Shown in pieces: positions 48,889 to 58,101 of a stretch of DNA of 64,000 bases (position 1 is the stretch's first letter; each line of letters begins with the position of its first letter). The stretch spans positions 62,001-126,000 of the forward strand of contig CAIVEW010000073.1 in NCBI GenBank assembly GCA_903905065.1, in the 5' to 3' direction. The notes below the pieces were generated by a model. It worked only from the letters and a program-made list of their open reading frames with translations. It was not told the DNA's origin and ran no database searches. Origin of the DNA: an uncultured Bacteroidota bacterium (GTDB lineage Bacteria > Bacteroidota > Bacteroidia > Chitinophagales > Chitinophagaceae). Position numbers and translations under genes: made by a program.

Positions 48889-49659
48889 ATGGAATACTCA
48901 AAATCAATAGAACGGCTCAGGAAAATAATGGATGAGTTGCGCGAGCAATGCCCGTGGGATAAAAAGCAGACGATACATACCCTGAGGCCACAGACGCTTG
49001 AGGAGATCTATGAGCTGATGGATGACATCACCAGCGAGAACTGGCAAGGCATAAAGGAAGAGCTGGGCGACCTGCTCCTGCACATTGTTTTTTACAGCAA
49101 AATAGGCGCGGAGCAGCAACAATTCACTTTTGATGATGTGATAGAAACCGTTTGCAATAAGCTCATAAACCGCCATCCGCATATATACGGCAGCGTGAAA
49201 GTGGAAAACGAAACGGAGGTAAAGCAGAACTGGGAAAAGATAAAGCAGGCGGAAGGCAAAAAATCCGTGTTGAGTGGTGTTCCGCCGTCTATGCCGGCGT
49301 TGATAAAGGCGCTGCGGCTGCAGGAAAAAACGAAGCAGGTGGGCTTTGAGTGGGAAAATACGGGCCAGGTGCGTGACAAAGTGAATGAAGAAATACAGGA
49401 ACTCTATGAAGCAGTAGAGGGCGGCAACCAAAAGGAGATAGAGGATGAATTTGGCGATGTGCTTTTTGCCCTTATCAACTATGCACGCTTTGTAAAGGTG
49501 GACCCCGAACTGGCGCTGGAACAAACGAATAAGAAATTCATCCGCCGCTTTCAGCAGGTGGAAGAAATGGCGCAGGGGCAGGGCAAATCGCTGCACGATA
49601 TGACGCTTTGGGAAATGGATGAGTTGTGGAATAGGGTAAAAGAAGAGGAACGCAGGTAA
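48889..49659 (+). CDS. mazG: MazG nucleoside triphosphate pyrophosphohydrolase
   Basis: The 256-residue enzyme removes non-standard nucleotides by cutting NTPs to NMP and PPi. Two MazG domains are present (about 10-115 and 150-240), with LREQCPWDKKQT at the start and the metal-binding acidic helices EEIYELMDDI plus EELGDLLLHIVFYSKIG, then EIEDEFGDVLFALINYAR. The following kinase gene starts four bases after its stop, so the two are one transcript. Confidence 0.93.
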   Translation: MEYSKSIERLRKIMDELREQCPWDKKQTIHTLRPQTLEEIYELMDDITSENWQGIKEELGDLLLHIVFYSKIGAEQQQFTFDDVIETVCNKLINRHPHIYGSVKVENETEVKQNWEKIKQAEGKKSVLSGVPPSMPALIKALRLQEKTKQVGFEWENTGQVRDKVNEEIQELYEAVEGGNQKEIEDEFGDVLFALINYARFVKVDPELALEQTNKKFIRRFQQVEEMAQGQGKSLHDMTLWEMDELWNRVKEEERR

Positions 49660-49663
49660 ACAA

Positions 49664-52600
49664 ATGTTCAGACGATATCCATATTGGGGCTGGCTCTTCC
49701 TGGGCCTGTTGCTTTGGTGCATCAATGGGTACAACTACCACTTGCACCGTCAGGACATGCTGCCCGAGCGGATGACACAGGCTGTGGGTAGTGACCTGAA
49801 ATATCGCGAAGGTGTTTTTGAGGGGTTCCTGCACGAGCAAAGCCTGCTAGGCAGATTGTTTTCAGATTCCCTCAGCGAAAAAGAGTCAGAGCGGATAAAT
49901 AATTTTCCGTTCTACCTATACGTTTACGACAACGATTCCCTGAAGTACTGGAACACGAACATTTTCACCCCGGCATACAATGACTCATTGCTAGGAAGGA
50001 CGCTGGTGCTGAGAAATGAGAAAGGGGTATTTATTTCCAGGTGTATCAGAGAACCCGGCTCCGCCAAAAAGCTGGTGGCATTATTCCCGGTGCTGATCAG
50101 CTATCCGCTTGAGAACGATTACCTAAAGACACATTTTGTCGCATCTGACAATATACCGGTTACGACAAAAATACTTGCCCCGGTATCGCCCCATGCCGGC
50201 GGCTTTCCCGTTTCCTTGAGCGGCGATGTGGCGTTCTACCTGCAATTCAACCAGGCAGATGTCCAAAAGTGGATACCAACTATGCTGTTCATCATCATGC
50301 TGCTTGCGGCAATGATAGTAAGCATATCGTGGCTGCAACTAATGGTAATATACCTAACCCGCAATAAGTCTTCGCTCACCGGGCTGCTCATTACACTTTC
50401 CCTTGTTACGGTTTTTCGGGCATCGCTATATATCTTCGGCCTGCCGTTCAACCTGGACACGCTTACGTTCTTTTCGCCCAGCCTGTATGCCTCCAGCAAG
50501 TTCCTCTCATCGTTCGGAGACTTATTTATCAACACACTATGTGTGTTATGGATCATTGTTTTCATTACCCGGCATACTCCATATAAAACCTACTTCGATG
50601 GGCTGAAAATAAAGCCGTTGCGCTACCTGATAGCGGCTATACTCATATGCCTGCTGTTTGTGTACATGAATTTTTTTGTGGGGCTGGTGCGGAGCCTGGT
50701 GCTTGATTCCAGCATCTCTTTCGATGTAAGCCATTTTTACGCCATCAATATCTATACAGTTCTTGGGCTATTGGTTATTGGGGCTATGACGGGGATATCC
50801 TGTCTTGTCATCTACCTGTTCAATGTCCAGTTCAAGGCGCTTATCAAAAACAACTGGATAAAATTCCTGCTGATCACCGTTGCCGGGATCAGTTTACTAT
50901 ATATAAATGGAAAACTTCACGATCCTTTCTACTGTTCTCTAGCCGCATGGCTGCTGATATTTATCGTGTTGCTTGATATTCCGGGGTTCACACTCGTATC
51001 CGACCTGTTTGAGCCGCACATGATAACCTGGGCCGTATTTATCTGCTTCTTCTGTACGGGCATAGTGCAGTACTTCAATGAAATAAAAGAAAGGGATGCG
51101 CGCAGGGCCTATGTGGAGCTGCGGTTTTCACCGCATCGTGATAATCCTTTGGAGTATGATTTTAACAACAGAGCCGATGCTATAGAGCGGGATAAAGCGC
51201 TGAAAACTTTTTTCAACAGGCCATCCGCAAACGGACGAAAAAACATCACGGAGCGCTTTAATGCGTTATACTTTACCGGTTCGATAAATAAATACCAGGC
51301 GTCACTCTACCTTTTTGATGCCAACGGCAATGCGCTTTTCAACAAAGACACCCTCAGCTACACTACCCTGCAGAATAAGAAGAATGAATCATGGGCGACC
51401 AATTCGCCGGACATGTTTTATATGGAGGACCTGCACGATGGGCATTTTTACTATGCCTACGTGCCGGTAAATGCCGACTCGACCAATAAGAGGATCGGGT
51501 ATGTAGTTATAGACCTCGACACCAAAAAACCGCTAACGGAAACTGCCGTTTACCCGGAACTTCTAAAAACAAATACCAACAAAACGAACCCGCAGCAGAA
51601 CGAATATTCTGTAGGCGTGTATATGGATGGGAAACTTGTATCACAGACAAAGGATTATCCTTTTACTACGATGCTGAAAAACGACAATCTCAAAGAGCAG
51701 GACTATGCGTTTTTCAATAACAATAATGTGTCGGAGCTACGGTACAAAATAGAAGACAAGCGCGTGGTGGTGGTGGCTTATGAATACAACCGTGTACTGG
51801 AAATGATCACGCTGTTCTCTTACATTTTTGTGATGCAGGTTTTAATAGCGCTGTTCATAGTTCTTTACCAGCTCTATCTTTCTTATTTTACAGAAGCTAT
51901 ATCCCCCGGCAGTTTTCTGAAACTCACATTGGGAAAGCGTGTCAGGTATTCTATGTTGGCCATTGTGTTTATCTCATTCATCGTTGTGTGCTCCGTAACT
52001 ATATGGTTTTTCAGAAATCAATACAAGCTCTCCAGTATCAATAAACTGCAATCAGGTATGCAGATCGCCCGGCAGTCGATGGATGACGAGCTGAGGCTGA
52101 TAAATGCATACTCATCGTCTGCCAGGTTTGATTCAGTGTGTAAGTCAAACTGGTTCAAGGACTACATCATCAAAACAGCTAACCGGCAAAAAATAGACAT
52201 TAATATTTTCCAGGATCGTGGCGTGCTCCTGTCTTCATCGCAGGAAGACATCTATGATAAGGGGCTGGTATCAAGGGCCATGCGGCCGTCTGCCCTTTAC
52301 CAACTCAACAAACTCGGGAAATCTATCGTGGTACAGAATGAGCGCGTCGCAGGCCTATCGTACCTTTCGGCATATGAACCGCTGACAGATGGATTCGGCA
52401 AGACGATGGGCTACATAAACGTGCCGTTCTTCTCTTCAGAAAAAGACCTGAATTTCCAGATATCCAATATTGTAGTCACACTGATTAACCTGTATGCGTT
52501 CATATTCCTTATTTCCAGTGTGATAACTGTTTTTATCACTCGTTGGATAACCCGTACATTCAACATGATCATCAAGCAGTTTGGCCGGATCAATCTGCAG

Positions 52601-53383
52601 CGCAACGAACGTATACAATGGCCATACGATGATGAAATAGGCCTTTTGGTGGCCGAGTATAATAAGATGGTAAACAAGGTAGAGGAGAACGCAGCCAGGC
52701 TTGCACAAAGTGAGCGGGAAAGCGCCTGGCGCGAAATGGCCCGCCAGGTGGCGCATGAGATCAAGAATCCGCTCACGCCCATGAAGCTGAATATTCAATA
52801 CCTGCAGCAGGCAATGAAGAACGATGCTGCCAATATAAAGGAGCTCACGGACAAGGTGGCAAATTCGATAGTGGAGCAGATAGATAACCTATCTTATATA
52901 GCTTCTGAATTCTCCAATTTCGCTACGATGCCCGAGGCGCGGCCGGAGAAACTGGAACTGGGTGAATTGCTGCACAAGGCGGTAGAACTGCACCTGGACG
53001 ACGCACACGTAAAAGTGACCATACTGGATGTGCCGGAAAAACTCTTTGTAAATTCTGACCGCAGCCAACTGCTGCGCGTTTTTACTAACCTTCTCGAAAA
53101 TGCCCGCCAGGCCATACCGGCCGACCGCAACGGTAACATCCTCGTTTCGTTGACCAGTGAAAATAACGAGGTCACCATATCCATCGCCGACAATGGCGCG
53201 GGTATTCCGGAAGAGGTAGTTAAAAAAATGTTTCAGCCTTATTTCACTACAAAGTCTTCAGGCACCGGCCTTGGTCTCGCCATGACAAAAAAAATAATTG
53301 AATTCTGGAAGGGGACGATTTGGTTTGAGACGGAAGAAGGTGTCGGGACTACGTTTTTCATGCGGTTACCATTGAACGTCTGA
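49664..53383 (+). CDS. large NtrY-like membrane sensor histidine kinase
   Basis: The 1239-residue kinase has an N-terminal anchor, an extracytoplasmic domain, a block of about six to seven membrane segments (about 200-470), a second large extracytoplasmic region (about 480-720), further membrane segments near 735, 775 and 950, a HAMP linker (about 955-1010), the HisKA domain with VAHEIKNPLTPMK (His near 1031) and an intact HATPase domain (NLLENARQAI, DNGAGIPEE, GTGLGLAMTKKI). The HEIKNPLTP form is NtrY-like. It follows mazG by four bases; no response regulator is adjacent, so the signal and partner are unknown. Confidence 0.88.
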   Translation: MFRRYPYWGWLFLGLLLWCINGYNYHLHRQDMLPERMTQAVGSDLKYREGVFEGFLHEQSLLGRLFSDSLSEKESERINNFPFYLYVYDNDSLKYWNTNIFTPAYNDSLLGRTLVLRNEKGVFISRCIREPGSAKKLVALFPVLISYPLENDYLKTHFVASDNIPVTTKILAPVSPHAGGFPVSLSGDVAFYLQFNQADVQKWIPTMLFIIMLLAAMIVSISWLQLMVIYLTRNKSSLTGLLITLSLVTVFRASLYIFGLPFNLDTLTFFSPSLYASSKFLSSFGDLFINTLCVLWIIVFITRHTPYKTYFDGLKIKPLRYLIAAILICLLFVYMNFFVGLVRSLVLDSSISFDVSHFYAINIYTVLGLLVIGAMTGISCLVIYLFNVQFKALIKNNWIKFLLITVAGISLLYINGKLHDPFYCSLAAWLLIFIVLLDIPGFTLVSDLFEPHMITWAVFICFFCTGIVQYFNEIKERDARRAYVELRFSPHRDNPLEYDFNNRADAIERDKALKTFFNRPSANGRKNITERFNALYFTGSINKYQASLYLFDANGNALFNKDTLSYTTLQNKKNESWATNSPDMFYMEDLHDGHFYYAYVPVNADSTNKRIGYVVIDLDTKKPLTETAVYPELLKTNTNKTNPQQNEYSVGVYMDGKLVSQTKDYPFTTMLKNDNLKEQDYAFFNNNNVSELRYKIEDKRVVVVAYEYNRVLEMITLFSYIFVMQVLIALFIVLYQLYLSYFTEAISPGSFLKLTLGKRVRYSMLAIVFISFIVVCSVTIWFFRNQYKLSSINKLQSGMQIARQSMDDELRLINAYSSSARFDSVCKSNWFKDYIIKTANRQKIDINIFQDRGVLLSSSQEDIYDKGLVSRAMRPSALYQLNKLGKSIVVQNERVAGLSYLSAYEPLTDGFGKTMGYINVPFFSSEKDLNFQISNIVVTLINLYAFIFLISSVITVFITRWITRTFNMIIKQFGRINLQRNERIQWPYDDEIGLLVAEYNKMVNKVEENAARLAQSERESAWREMARQVAHEIKNPLTPMKLNIQYLQQAMKNDAANIKELTDKVANSIVEQIDNLSYIASEFSNFATMPEARPEKLELGELLHKAVELHLDDAHVKVTILDVPEKLFVNSDRSQLLRVFTNLLENARQAIPADRNGNILVSLTSENNEVTISIADNGAGIPEEVVKKMFQPYFTTKSSGTGLGLAMTKKIIEFWKGTIWFETEEGVGTTFFMRLPLNV

Positions 53384-53426
53384 GTTGCTGTCTGTCCTGC
53401 AGTCGGCGAACCTTGAAGAATCAGGA

Positions 53427-54470
53427 CTATTTCCTGTTCACAACATACAGATTTACTACCAGCGACATCAGCAGGAACATCGCCACAAGTTGATGCAGCT
53501 CTGCCAGAATCTCAAAAGTGCCAAACTTACCAGGAACCATCATTGCCGCACAAAGCACTGTGATTATGCCTAAAGTAACTTGTAGCGCGACTAGGAGGAA
53601 CGGCCACCATCTGGTGGTTTTGAGCAGGCTTGCCGGGTACTTCGCTGCTGTGCGGGCGGCAGAAAAAAACCAGAAAATTAATAGTGTGAGTAAAAGGTAG
53701 GCTATGCCCCTGTGCATAAAATGCACGGCTATCTTATCATTAACTAAGCTGCGTCCCAGGATGCCGTCCGGCACCCACATTCCATTTATGGTGGGCCAGG
53801 TAGCGGCCGCCATTGCAGCTTTGAGCCCGGCCATAAAGGCGCCATAGGTGAGTTGTATAAATAGCAGGAGTATGGTGACCATTGTAAAAGTGTTTAGCTT
53901 TTTGTTGGTGGTTCGTTTTTCCTCCGGTATTAGCAAAATCAGCGCAAACCAAAGTGTATAGCACGCCAATATCATCGCAGATACAAAATGGGCTGCAAGT
54001 TTTATGTGATCTACATATAAGTGGCTATCATTAAGGCCGCTCGCCACCATTATCCAGCCTATAAGCCCCTGCAAGCCGCCAAGCAGAAAAAGAATGATAA
54101 ACGGACGCACCATCGATGCCTCGAAATATTTTTTTACAAGGAAATAAATGAAGCCTGCAGCAAATACAATACCCAGCATACGCGCCCAGAACCGGTGAAG
54201 CCACTCCCAGAAAAAAATAGATTCAAAATCTTCAAGCGTATAGCCGCTATTCATATACTTGAACTGGCCTATTTGTTTATAGCCGTCAAAAGCATCATTC
54301 CATTGTTTGGCGTTCAACGGAGGTAAGATTCCAAAAAGGGGGTTCCACTTAGTAATTGACAGGCCGGAGCCGGTGAGCCTTGTCACCCCGCCCAGCAACG
54401 TCTGGATAATGATCATTATAACACCAGCTAATAACCAATATGCAACAGCGCGACGCTTTTTATTGTCCAC
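53427..54470 (-). CDS. ctaA: heme A synthase (COX15/CtaA family)
   Basis: The 347-residue membrane protein oxidises heme O to heme A for terminal oxidases. It has eight membrane helices and the heme-ligand His motifs: LLGGVTRLTGSGLS in helix 1, EWLHRFWARMLG, LAAHFVSAMIL, HFMHRGIAYLLL and LHQLVAMF. The start is GTG at 54470. A TACTTTTG box lies at 54489-54496 on the minus strand, about 20 bases upstream. No other oxidase genes are in the window. Confidence 0.92.
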   Translation of the reverse strand: MDNKKRRAVAYWLLAGVIMIIIQTLLGGVTRLTGSGLSITKWNPLFGILPPLNAKQWNDAFDGYKQIGQFKYMNSGYTLEDFESIFFWEWLHRFWARMLGIVFAAGFIYFLVKKYFEASMVRPFIILFLLGGLQGLIGWIMVASGLNDSHLYVDHIKLAAHFVSAMILACYTLWFALILLIPEEKRTTNKKLNTFTMVTILLLFIQLTYGAFMAGLKAAMAAATWPTINGMWVPDGILGRSLVNDKIAVHFMHRGIAYLLLTLLIFWFFSAARTAAKYPASLLKTTRWWPFLLVALQVTLGIITVLCAAMMVPGKFGTFEILAELHQLVAMFLLMSLVVNLYVVNRK

Positions 54471-54488
54471 TAAAAGGAATATTTACTA

Positions 54489-54496
54489 CAAAAGTA
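54489..54496 (-). promoter_or_regulatory. -7 promoter box of ctaA
   Basis: CAAAAGTA reads TACTTTTG on the minus strand, an exact TAnnTTTG match. Confidence 0.45.
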
Positions 54497-54665
54497 GTTT
54501 ATCTATACCAACGCTGCCAAAATAACGATACAGAAATAATTAGTTGTTATTTTCACTCTATGCATCTACAATAATGAAATATATAAATAAAATTGGGTAA
54601 TTGGGATAAAATAAGTGGGGAATATTTTCCTCAATAATTCCACACATTTTGTGGTGATTATACAT

Positions 54666-54699
54666 TTTGTGTGGGTGAATAATATTTTGATTATCTTTG
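54666..54699 (+). promoter_or_regulatory. promoter of the HU gene with long leader
   Basis: TTTG (54666-54669) and TATCTTTG (54692-54699) are spaced by 22 bases, a full Bacteroidota -33/-7 promoter. The HU start is about 200 bases further, so a long structured leader is predicted. Two copies of ACATTTTGTG (54644-54653, 54662-54671) overlap its -33 region. Confidence 0.6.
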
Positions 54700-54756
54700 T
54701 AAAAAAATAATTAAGAAAGGTATGCTCGTTGCTTTTAGTTGATAATCAATATGTTG

Positions 54757-54819
54757 TCTATAGATTCTGCTATAGAAGATCTCTGTAAATGGAATATTTT
54801 TATGCTAATGCATAAAAAT
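54757..54819 (+). promoter_or_regulatory. two hairpins in the HU leader
   Basis: TCTATAG/CTATAGA (54757-54763, 54770-54776) and ATTTTTATG/CATAAAAAT (54796-54804, 54811-54819) are perfect short stems in the predicted leader RNA. Confidence 0.5.
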
Positions 54820-54905
54820 GGTCTGATTATTGATTTATCAACGCCAACAAGAAGTACCTGGTATTTCGTGCGGTTTTATTATTAATTAATCAATACATAA
54901 TAGAC

Positions 54906-55232
54906 ATGAGAAAAGCAGATGTGGTAGGCAGTATTGCTGAAAAAACAGGAATACCGAAGGTAGATATCCTTGTTGCTCTGGAAACGTTTTTTAAAGAAGT
55001 GAAAACATCGCTCGTTGAAGGTGAGCCAGTATACGTACGCGGCTTTGGCAGTTTTATTCTTAAGAAGCGCGCCGCTAAAATCGGCCGTAACATAAAGAAA
55101 AATGTGGCTGTTGAGATCCCTGAGCATTTTATTCCGGCTTTCAAACCGGCAAAGGAATTTGTGCAGGCTGTGAAAGAGTCAAAACATGAACTGGTAGAAC
55201 ATACTGACGCTGACTTAGTAGAACACGCTTAA
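54906..55232 (+). CDS. HU/IHF-family DNA-binding protein
   Basis: The 108-residue protein bends and packs DNA as a dimer. It has the HU pattern: MRKADVVGSIAEKTG at the start, the VRGFGSF(I/V)LKKR arm region at about 58-70, and a basic tail-to-core with GRNIKKNVAVEIPEHFIPAFKPAKEF. An acidic tail of about 15 residues follows the normal end of the domain. It heads a group with a TPR gene, a small basic protein gene and RNase G. Confidence 0.92.
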   Translation: MRKADVVGSIAEKTGIPKVDILVALETFFKEVKTSLVEGEPVYVRGFGSFILKKRAAKIGRNIKKNVAVEIPEHFIPAFKPAKEFVQAVKESKHELVEHTDADLVEHA

Positions 55233-55257
55233 ATAAACAGAGCAAGTACGATTTCGC

Positions 55258-55265
55258 TACCTTTG
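55258..55265 (+). promoter_or_regulatory. -7 promoter box of the TPR gene
   Basis: TACCTTTG is an exact TAnnTTTG match 20 bases before the TTG start codon at 55285, which supports that unusual start. Confidence 0.5.
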
Positions 55266-55284
55266 CACCGAAAATCATAATTCC

Positions 55285-56145
55285 TTGCGGGCAGCACATT
55301 ATATCACACTTGCGACAGCAATAGCATTGATCGCTCTTTTATACTGGGGAGGTAACACGGTCCCTCCGGCCAAGAAACCAGGTGCAGCAATGCAGCCTAC
55401 AGCCGGAGCGATGACCCAGGGCCCTAACACCATGAAGCCCGCCTCTTTCGACTCTATAGTAACCGCATCGCGCAGGCAGCTCCCGAAAACAGTTGCTGAT
55501 ACGGTACTAACCATCGAAAATGAACTTACAGCCATGCACGATTCGTCGCGTATGGCTTCTGTTTTTATACGCCTTTCCAGGGTATGGGAGCGACATGGAG
55601 CGAATGCCGTTGCAGCTTATTATATAGCCAAATCAGCTAAATTGGAAAATTCCGAAAAAAAGCTGACCTTTGCAGGCCGAAACTTTTTGGAGCTCATGGA
55701 AAACGAGGGTTCGCCCGCGGTTATGGCCTGGGAAGCAAGGGAGGCAGTGAGTTGCCTGGAGCAGTCGTTAAAGATAGCACCGGATGATGAAGACACAAAG
55801 CTGGGGCTGGCTACAGGCTATATAGAGGGTACCGGCGAACCAATGAAGGGAGTGCAGATATTGTTGGCCATTACCCGGGAAAAACCCGACGACATACCAG
55901 CAAACCTCCTTTTAGGAAAGATGTCGATACAGTCGGGGCAGTTTGACAAAGCGGTAGGAAGATTTGAAACGATATTAAAACAGGAGCCAGAACACAAAGA
56001 AGCGCTTTACTTCCTGGCAACTGCATATGAAAGAAAAGGCGACAAAAAGAAGGCGATAGAACTGCTGGAGCGGCTAAAGCAACTTGTGGCAGAGAATAAG
56101 GATTTCAGCAAAGAAATTGACCAACATATAAATTCATTAAAGTAA
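55285..56145 (+). CDS. membrane-anchored tetratricopeptide-repeat protein
   Basis: The 286-residue protein has one N-terminal membrane segment (about 5-23), a Pro/Ala/Thr-rich linker and TPR repeats from about 90 to the end; the best are DIPANLLLGKMSIQSGQFDKAVGRFE and HKEALYFLATAYERKGDKKKAIELLE in two consecutive repeats. The start is a TTG, needed to include the membrane anchor and supported by the promoter box at 55258-55265. It probably acts as a scaffold for protein contacts; partners unknown. Confidence 0.75.
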   Translation: MRAAHYITLATAIALIALLYWGGNTVPPAKKPGAAMQPTAGAMTQGPNTMKPASFDSIVTASRRQLPKTVADTVLTIENELTAMHDSSRMASVFIRLSRVWERHGANAVAAYYIAKSAKLENSEKKLTFAGRNFLELMENEGSPAVMAWEAREAVSCLEQSLKIAPDDEDTKLGLATGYIEGTGEPMKGVQILLAITREKPDDIPANLLLGKMSIQSGQFDKAVGRFETILKQEPEHKEALYFLATAYERKGDKKKAIELLERLKQLVAENKDFSKEIDQHINSLK

Positions 56146-56166
56146 CTTTTTAAAAAATTACAGATT

Positions 56167-56259
56167 ATGCCTTGCGGTAAAAAAAGAAAACGTCATAAGA
56201 TAGCCACGCACAAACGCAAAAAGCGTTTGAGAAAGAACCGTCATAAGAAGAACAAGTAG
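56167..56259 (+). CDS. 30-residue highly basic ribosomal-type protein (mS38/COX24-like)
   Basis: The frame encodes MPCGKKRKRHKIATHKRKKR and ends RLRKNRHKKNK in overlap with that segment, almost entirely Lys, Arg and His. The pattern of HK..KRK(K/R)LR(K) resembles the C-terminal motif of small ribosomal proteins of the mS38/bS22 type, so it is likely a ribosome component. It lies between the TPR gene and rng, a frequent position in Bacteroidota. Too short for routine gene finding. Confidence 0.7.
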   Translation: MPCGKKRKRHKIATHKRKKRLRKNRHKKNK

Positions 56260-56310
56260 GCTTTCACCACTGCTTCCTTTCAAGAACGCTGCTGTTAAAC
56301 CATGCATAAT

Positions 56311-56335
56311 CTGCTGCCTCATAAAGAGGCAGCAG
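56311..56335 (+). promoter_or_regulatory. perfect hairpin between the basic-protein gene and rng
   Basis: CTGCTGCCTC and GAGGCAGCAG form a perfect 10-bp stem with loop ATAAA. No T run follows, so it may be a processing site or a leader element of rng instead of a terminator. Confidence 0.55.
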
Positions 56336-56464
56336 GAATATGCGGGTTTATTATTATAGCCTATAGGGCTCCGCTGAAATATGGAGCTCTTTCAGCAGCG
56401 ACCAGGAGATCCCACGGAATAAACAAAACGCCGGAATTTTTACGGGGAGCGAAATGGTACACCA

Positions 56465-58024
56465 ATGAACAAAGAACTTATTATAAATTCCTCAGCCGAA
56501 GGAGTGGAACTGGCTTTATTAGAAGACAAAAAGCTGGTTGAACTGCATTACGAGCGTGGGCAAGACCAGTTTGCCGTAGGCGACCTGTACCTTGGCAAAG
56601 TGAAGAAGTTGATGCCGGGCCTCAACGCCGTGTTTGTGGATGTGGGATATGAGAAAGATGCCTTCCTCCATTATACTGACCTTAGCCCATACCTGAAATC
56701 TCTTGTAAAATTCAGCACACAATCTGTAGCGGGAAGTACTACCTGGGGCGATGATTTTGGAAAATTTAAGAACGAAGCCGAGATCCAAAAGAACGGGAAG
56801 ATAACGGAGGTATTTACCGGCAAGCCAGAAATCATTGTCCAGATATTAAAGGAACCGATCTCGTCAAAAGGCCCACGCCTGAGTTGCGAAATATCTCTGC
56901 CTGGGCGTTTTGTGGTGATGACGCCATTCAACGATGTGGTAGCCATCAGCCGCAAGATACACAGCTCTGACGAGCGCAAACGCCTGCAGAAAATAGTAGA
57001 AGGCATCAAGCCGAAGAATTTCGGGGTGATCGTGCGTACTGCTGCGGATGGCAAAAATACTGCGGAGCTACATGCCGACCTGCTGGAACTGGAAAAGACC
57101 TGGATAACACTGCAGCACAATCTAAAAGGTGCAAAAGCGCCGCAGATGGTGCTCAGCGAGCAAGACAAAACTACCTCAATACTCCGCGACCTGCTGAGTG
57201 TAAGTTTTCAGAAGGTAGTAGTGAACGATAAGAAGATACAAACCATAGCCAAGGAATACATATCGCGGGTATCACCGGGCCAGGAAGATATTGTGAGCCT
57301 GCATACCGGTGCTCAATCGATATTTGAGACCTATGGTGTGGCCAAGCAGGTGAAGGCGGCCTTTGGAAAGACCGTGAACCTGAATAGTGGCGCCTACCTG
57401 ATCATAGAGCATACGGAAGCCCTGCATGTAATAGATGTGAACAGTGGCACCCGCCATGCGGAAGCAGGGCAGGAGGCAAATGCACTTTCCACTAATCTGG
57501 AGGCAGCACAGGAAATAGTGCGTCAGATGCGCCTGCGCGACCTGGGCGGCATCATTATCATAGACTTTATAGACATGAAGCTGCCGGAAAACCGGAAACA
57601 GCTTTATGAAGCGGTAGAGGACATGATGGCCAATGACCGCGCAAGGCATACGGTACTGCCTATCTCCAAGTTCGGGCTGATGCAGATAACCAGGCAGCGC
57701 CTGCGCCCGGAGCTGAACATCAACACCAGCGAAGTATGCCCTACCTGCAAGGGAACCGGCATGATAGGCCCAAGCATATTGCTGGGCGATGATATAGAAA
57801 AAGATGTGAAGTATATAGCTAATCAAGGTATCAGGAATATGAACCTCCATGTTCACCCGATAGTTGAAGCCTACCTCACCAAGGGCAGCTTCTTCAAACC
57901 ATCGATCGTGAAGAAGTGGGCTAAAGCACTGAAAGTAAAAGTGAAGGTGGTGGCTGATAATAACTCGCCCCTTACCGAGTACAACTTTTATGATGCACAG
58001 ACAGACGATTTGATCAAGTTATAA
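56465..58024 (+). CDS. rng: ribonuclease E/G family protein (RNase G)
   Basis: The 519-residue endonuclease acts in RNA decay and rRNA processing. It starts with an S1 domain region (GDLYLGKVKKLMPGLNAVFVDVG, about 37-60), has the catalytic site VIDVNSGTRHAE plus GGIIIIDFIDM (about 325-375) with the metal-binding Asp residues, and the zinc-link CPTCKGTG (about 422-429). It lacks the long C-terminal scaffold of RNase E, so it is the short G type. A strong terminator follows at 58055. Confidence 0.93.
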   Translation: MNKELIINSSAEGVELALLEDKKLVELHYERGQDQFAVGDLYLGKVKKLMPGLNAVFVDVGYEKDAFLHYTDLSPYLKSLVKFSTQSVAGSTTWGDDFGKFKNEAEIQKNGKITEVFTGKPEIIVQILKEPISSKGPRLSCEISLPGRFVVMTPFNDVVAISRKIHSSDERKRLQKIVEGIKPKNFGVIVRTAADGKNTAELHADLLELEKTWITLQHNLKGAKAPQMVLSEQDKTTSILRDLLSVSFQKVVVNDKKIQTIAKEYISRVSPGQEDIVSLHTGAQSIFETYGVAKQVKAAFGKTVNLNSGAYLIIEHTEALHVIDVNSGTRHAEAGQEANALSTNLEAAQEIVRQMRLRDLGGIIIIDFIDMKLPENRKQLYEAVEDMMANDRARHTVLPISKFGLMQITRQRLRPELNINTSEVCPTCKGTGMIGPSILLGDDIEKDVKYIANQGIRNMNLHVHPIVEAYLTKGSFFKPSIVKKWAKALKVKVKVVADNNSPLTEYNFYDAQTDDLIKL

Positions 58025-58054
58025 AGTTAAATGGGTACAGGGTTAAATGGTACT

Positions 58055-58079
58055 TGCCGGATTACTTTCCGGCATTTTT
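58055..58079 (+). terminator. intrinsic terminator of rng
   Basis: TGCCGG and CCGGCA pair around ATTACTTT, followed by five T. Confidence 0.85.
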
Positions 58080-58101
58080 GTTAAAGCTTTTAGGTTAAAA
58101 T

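Noticed and set aside
56302-56541. 79-residue frame overlapping the rng start
   Set aside because: It runs over a hairpin and the 5' end of rng in another frame, without similarity to known families.
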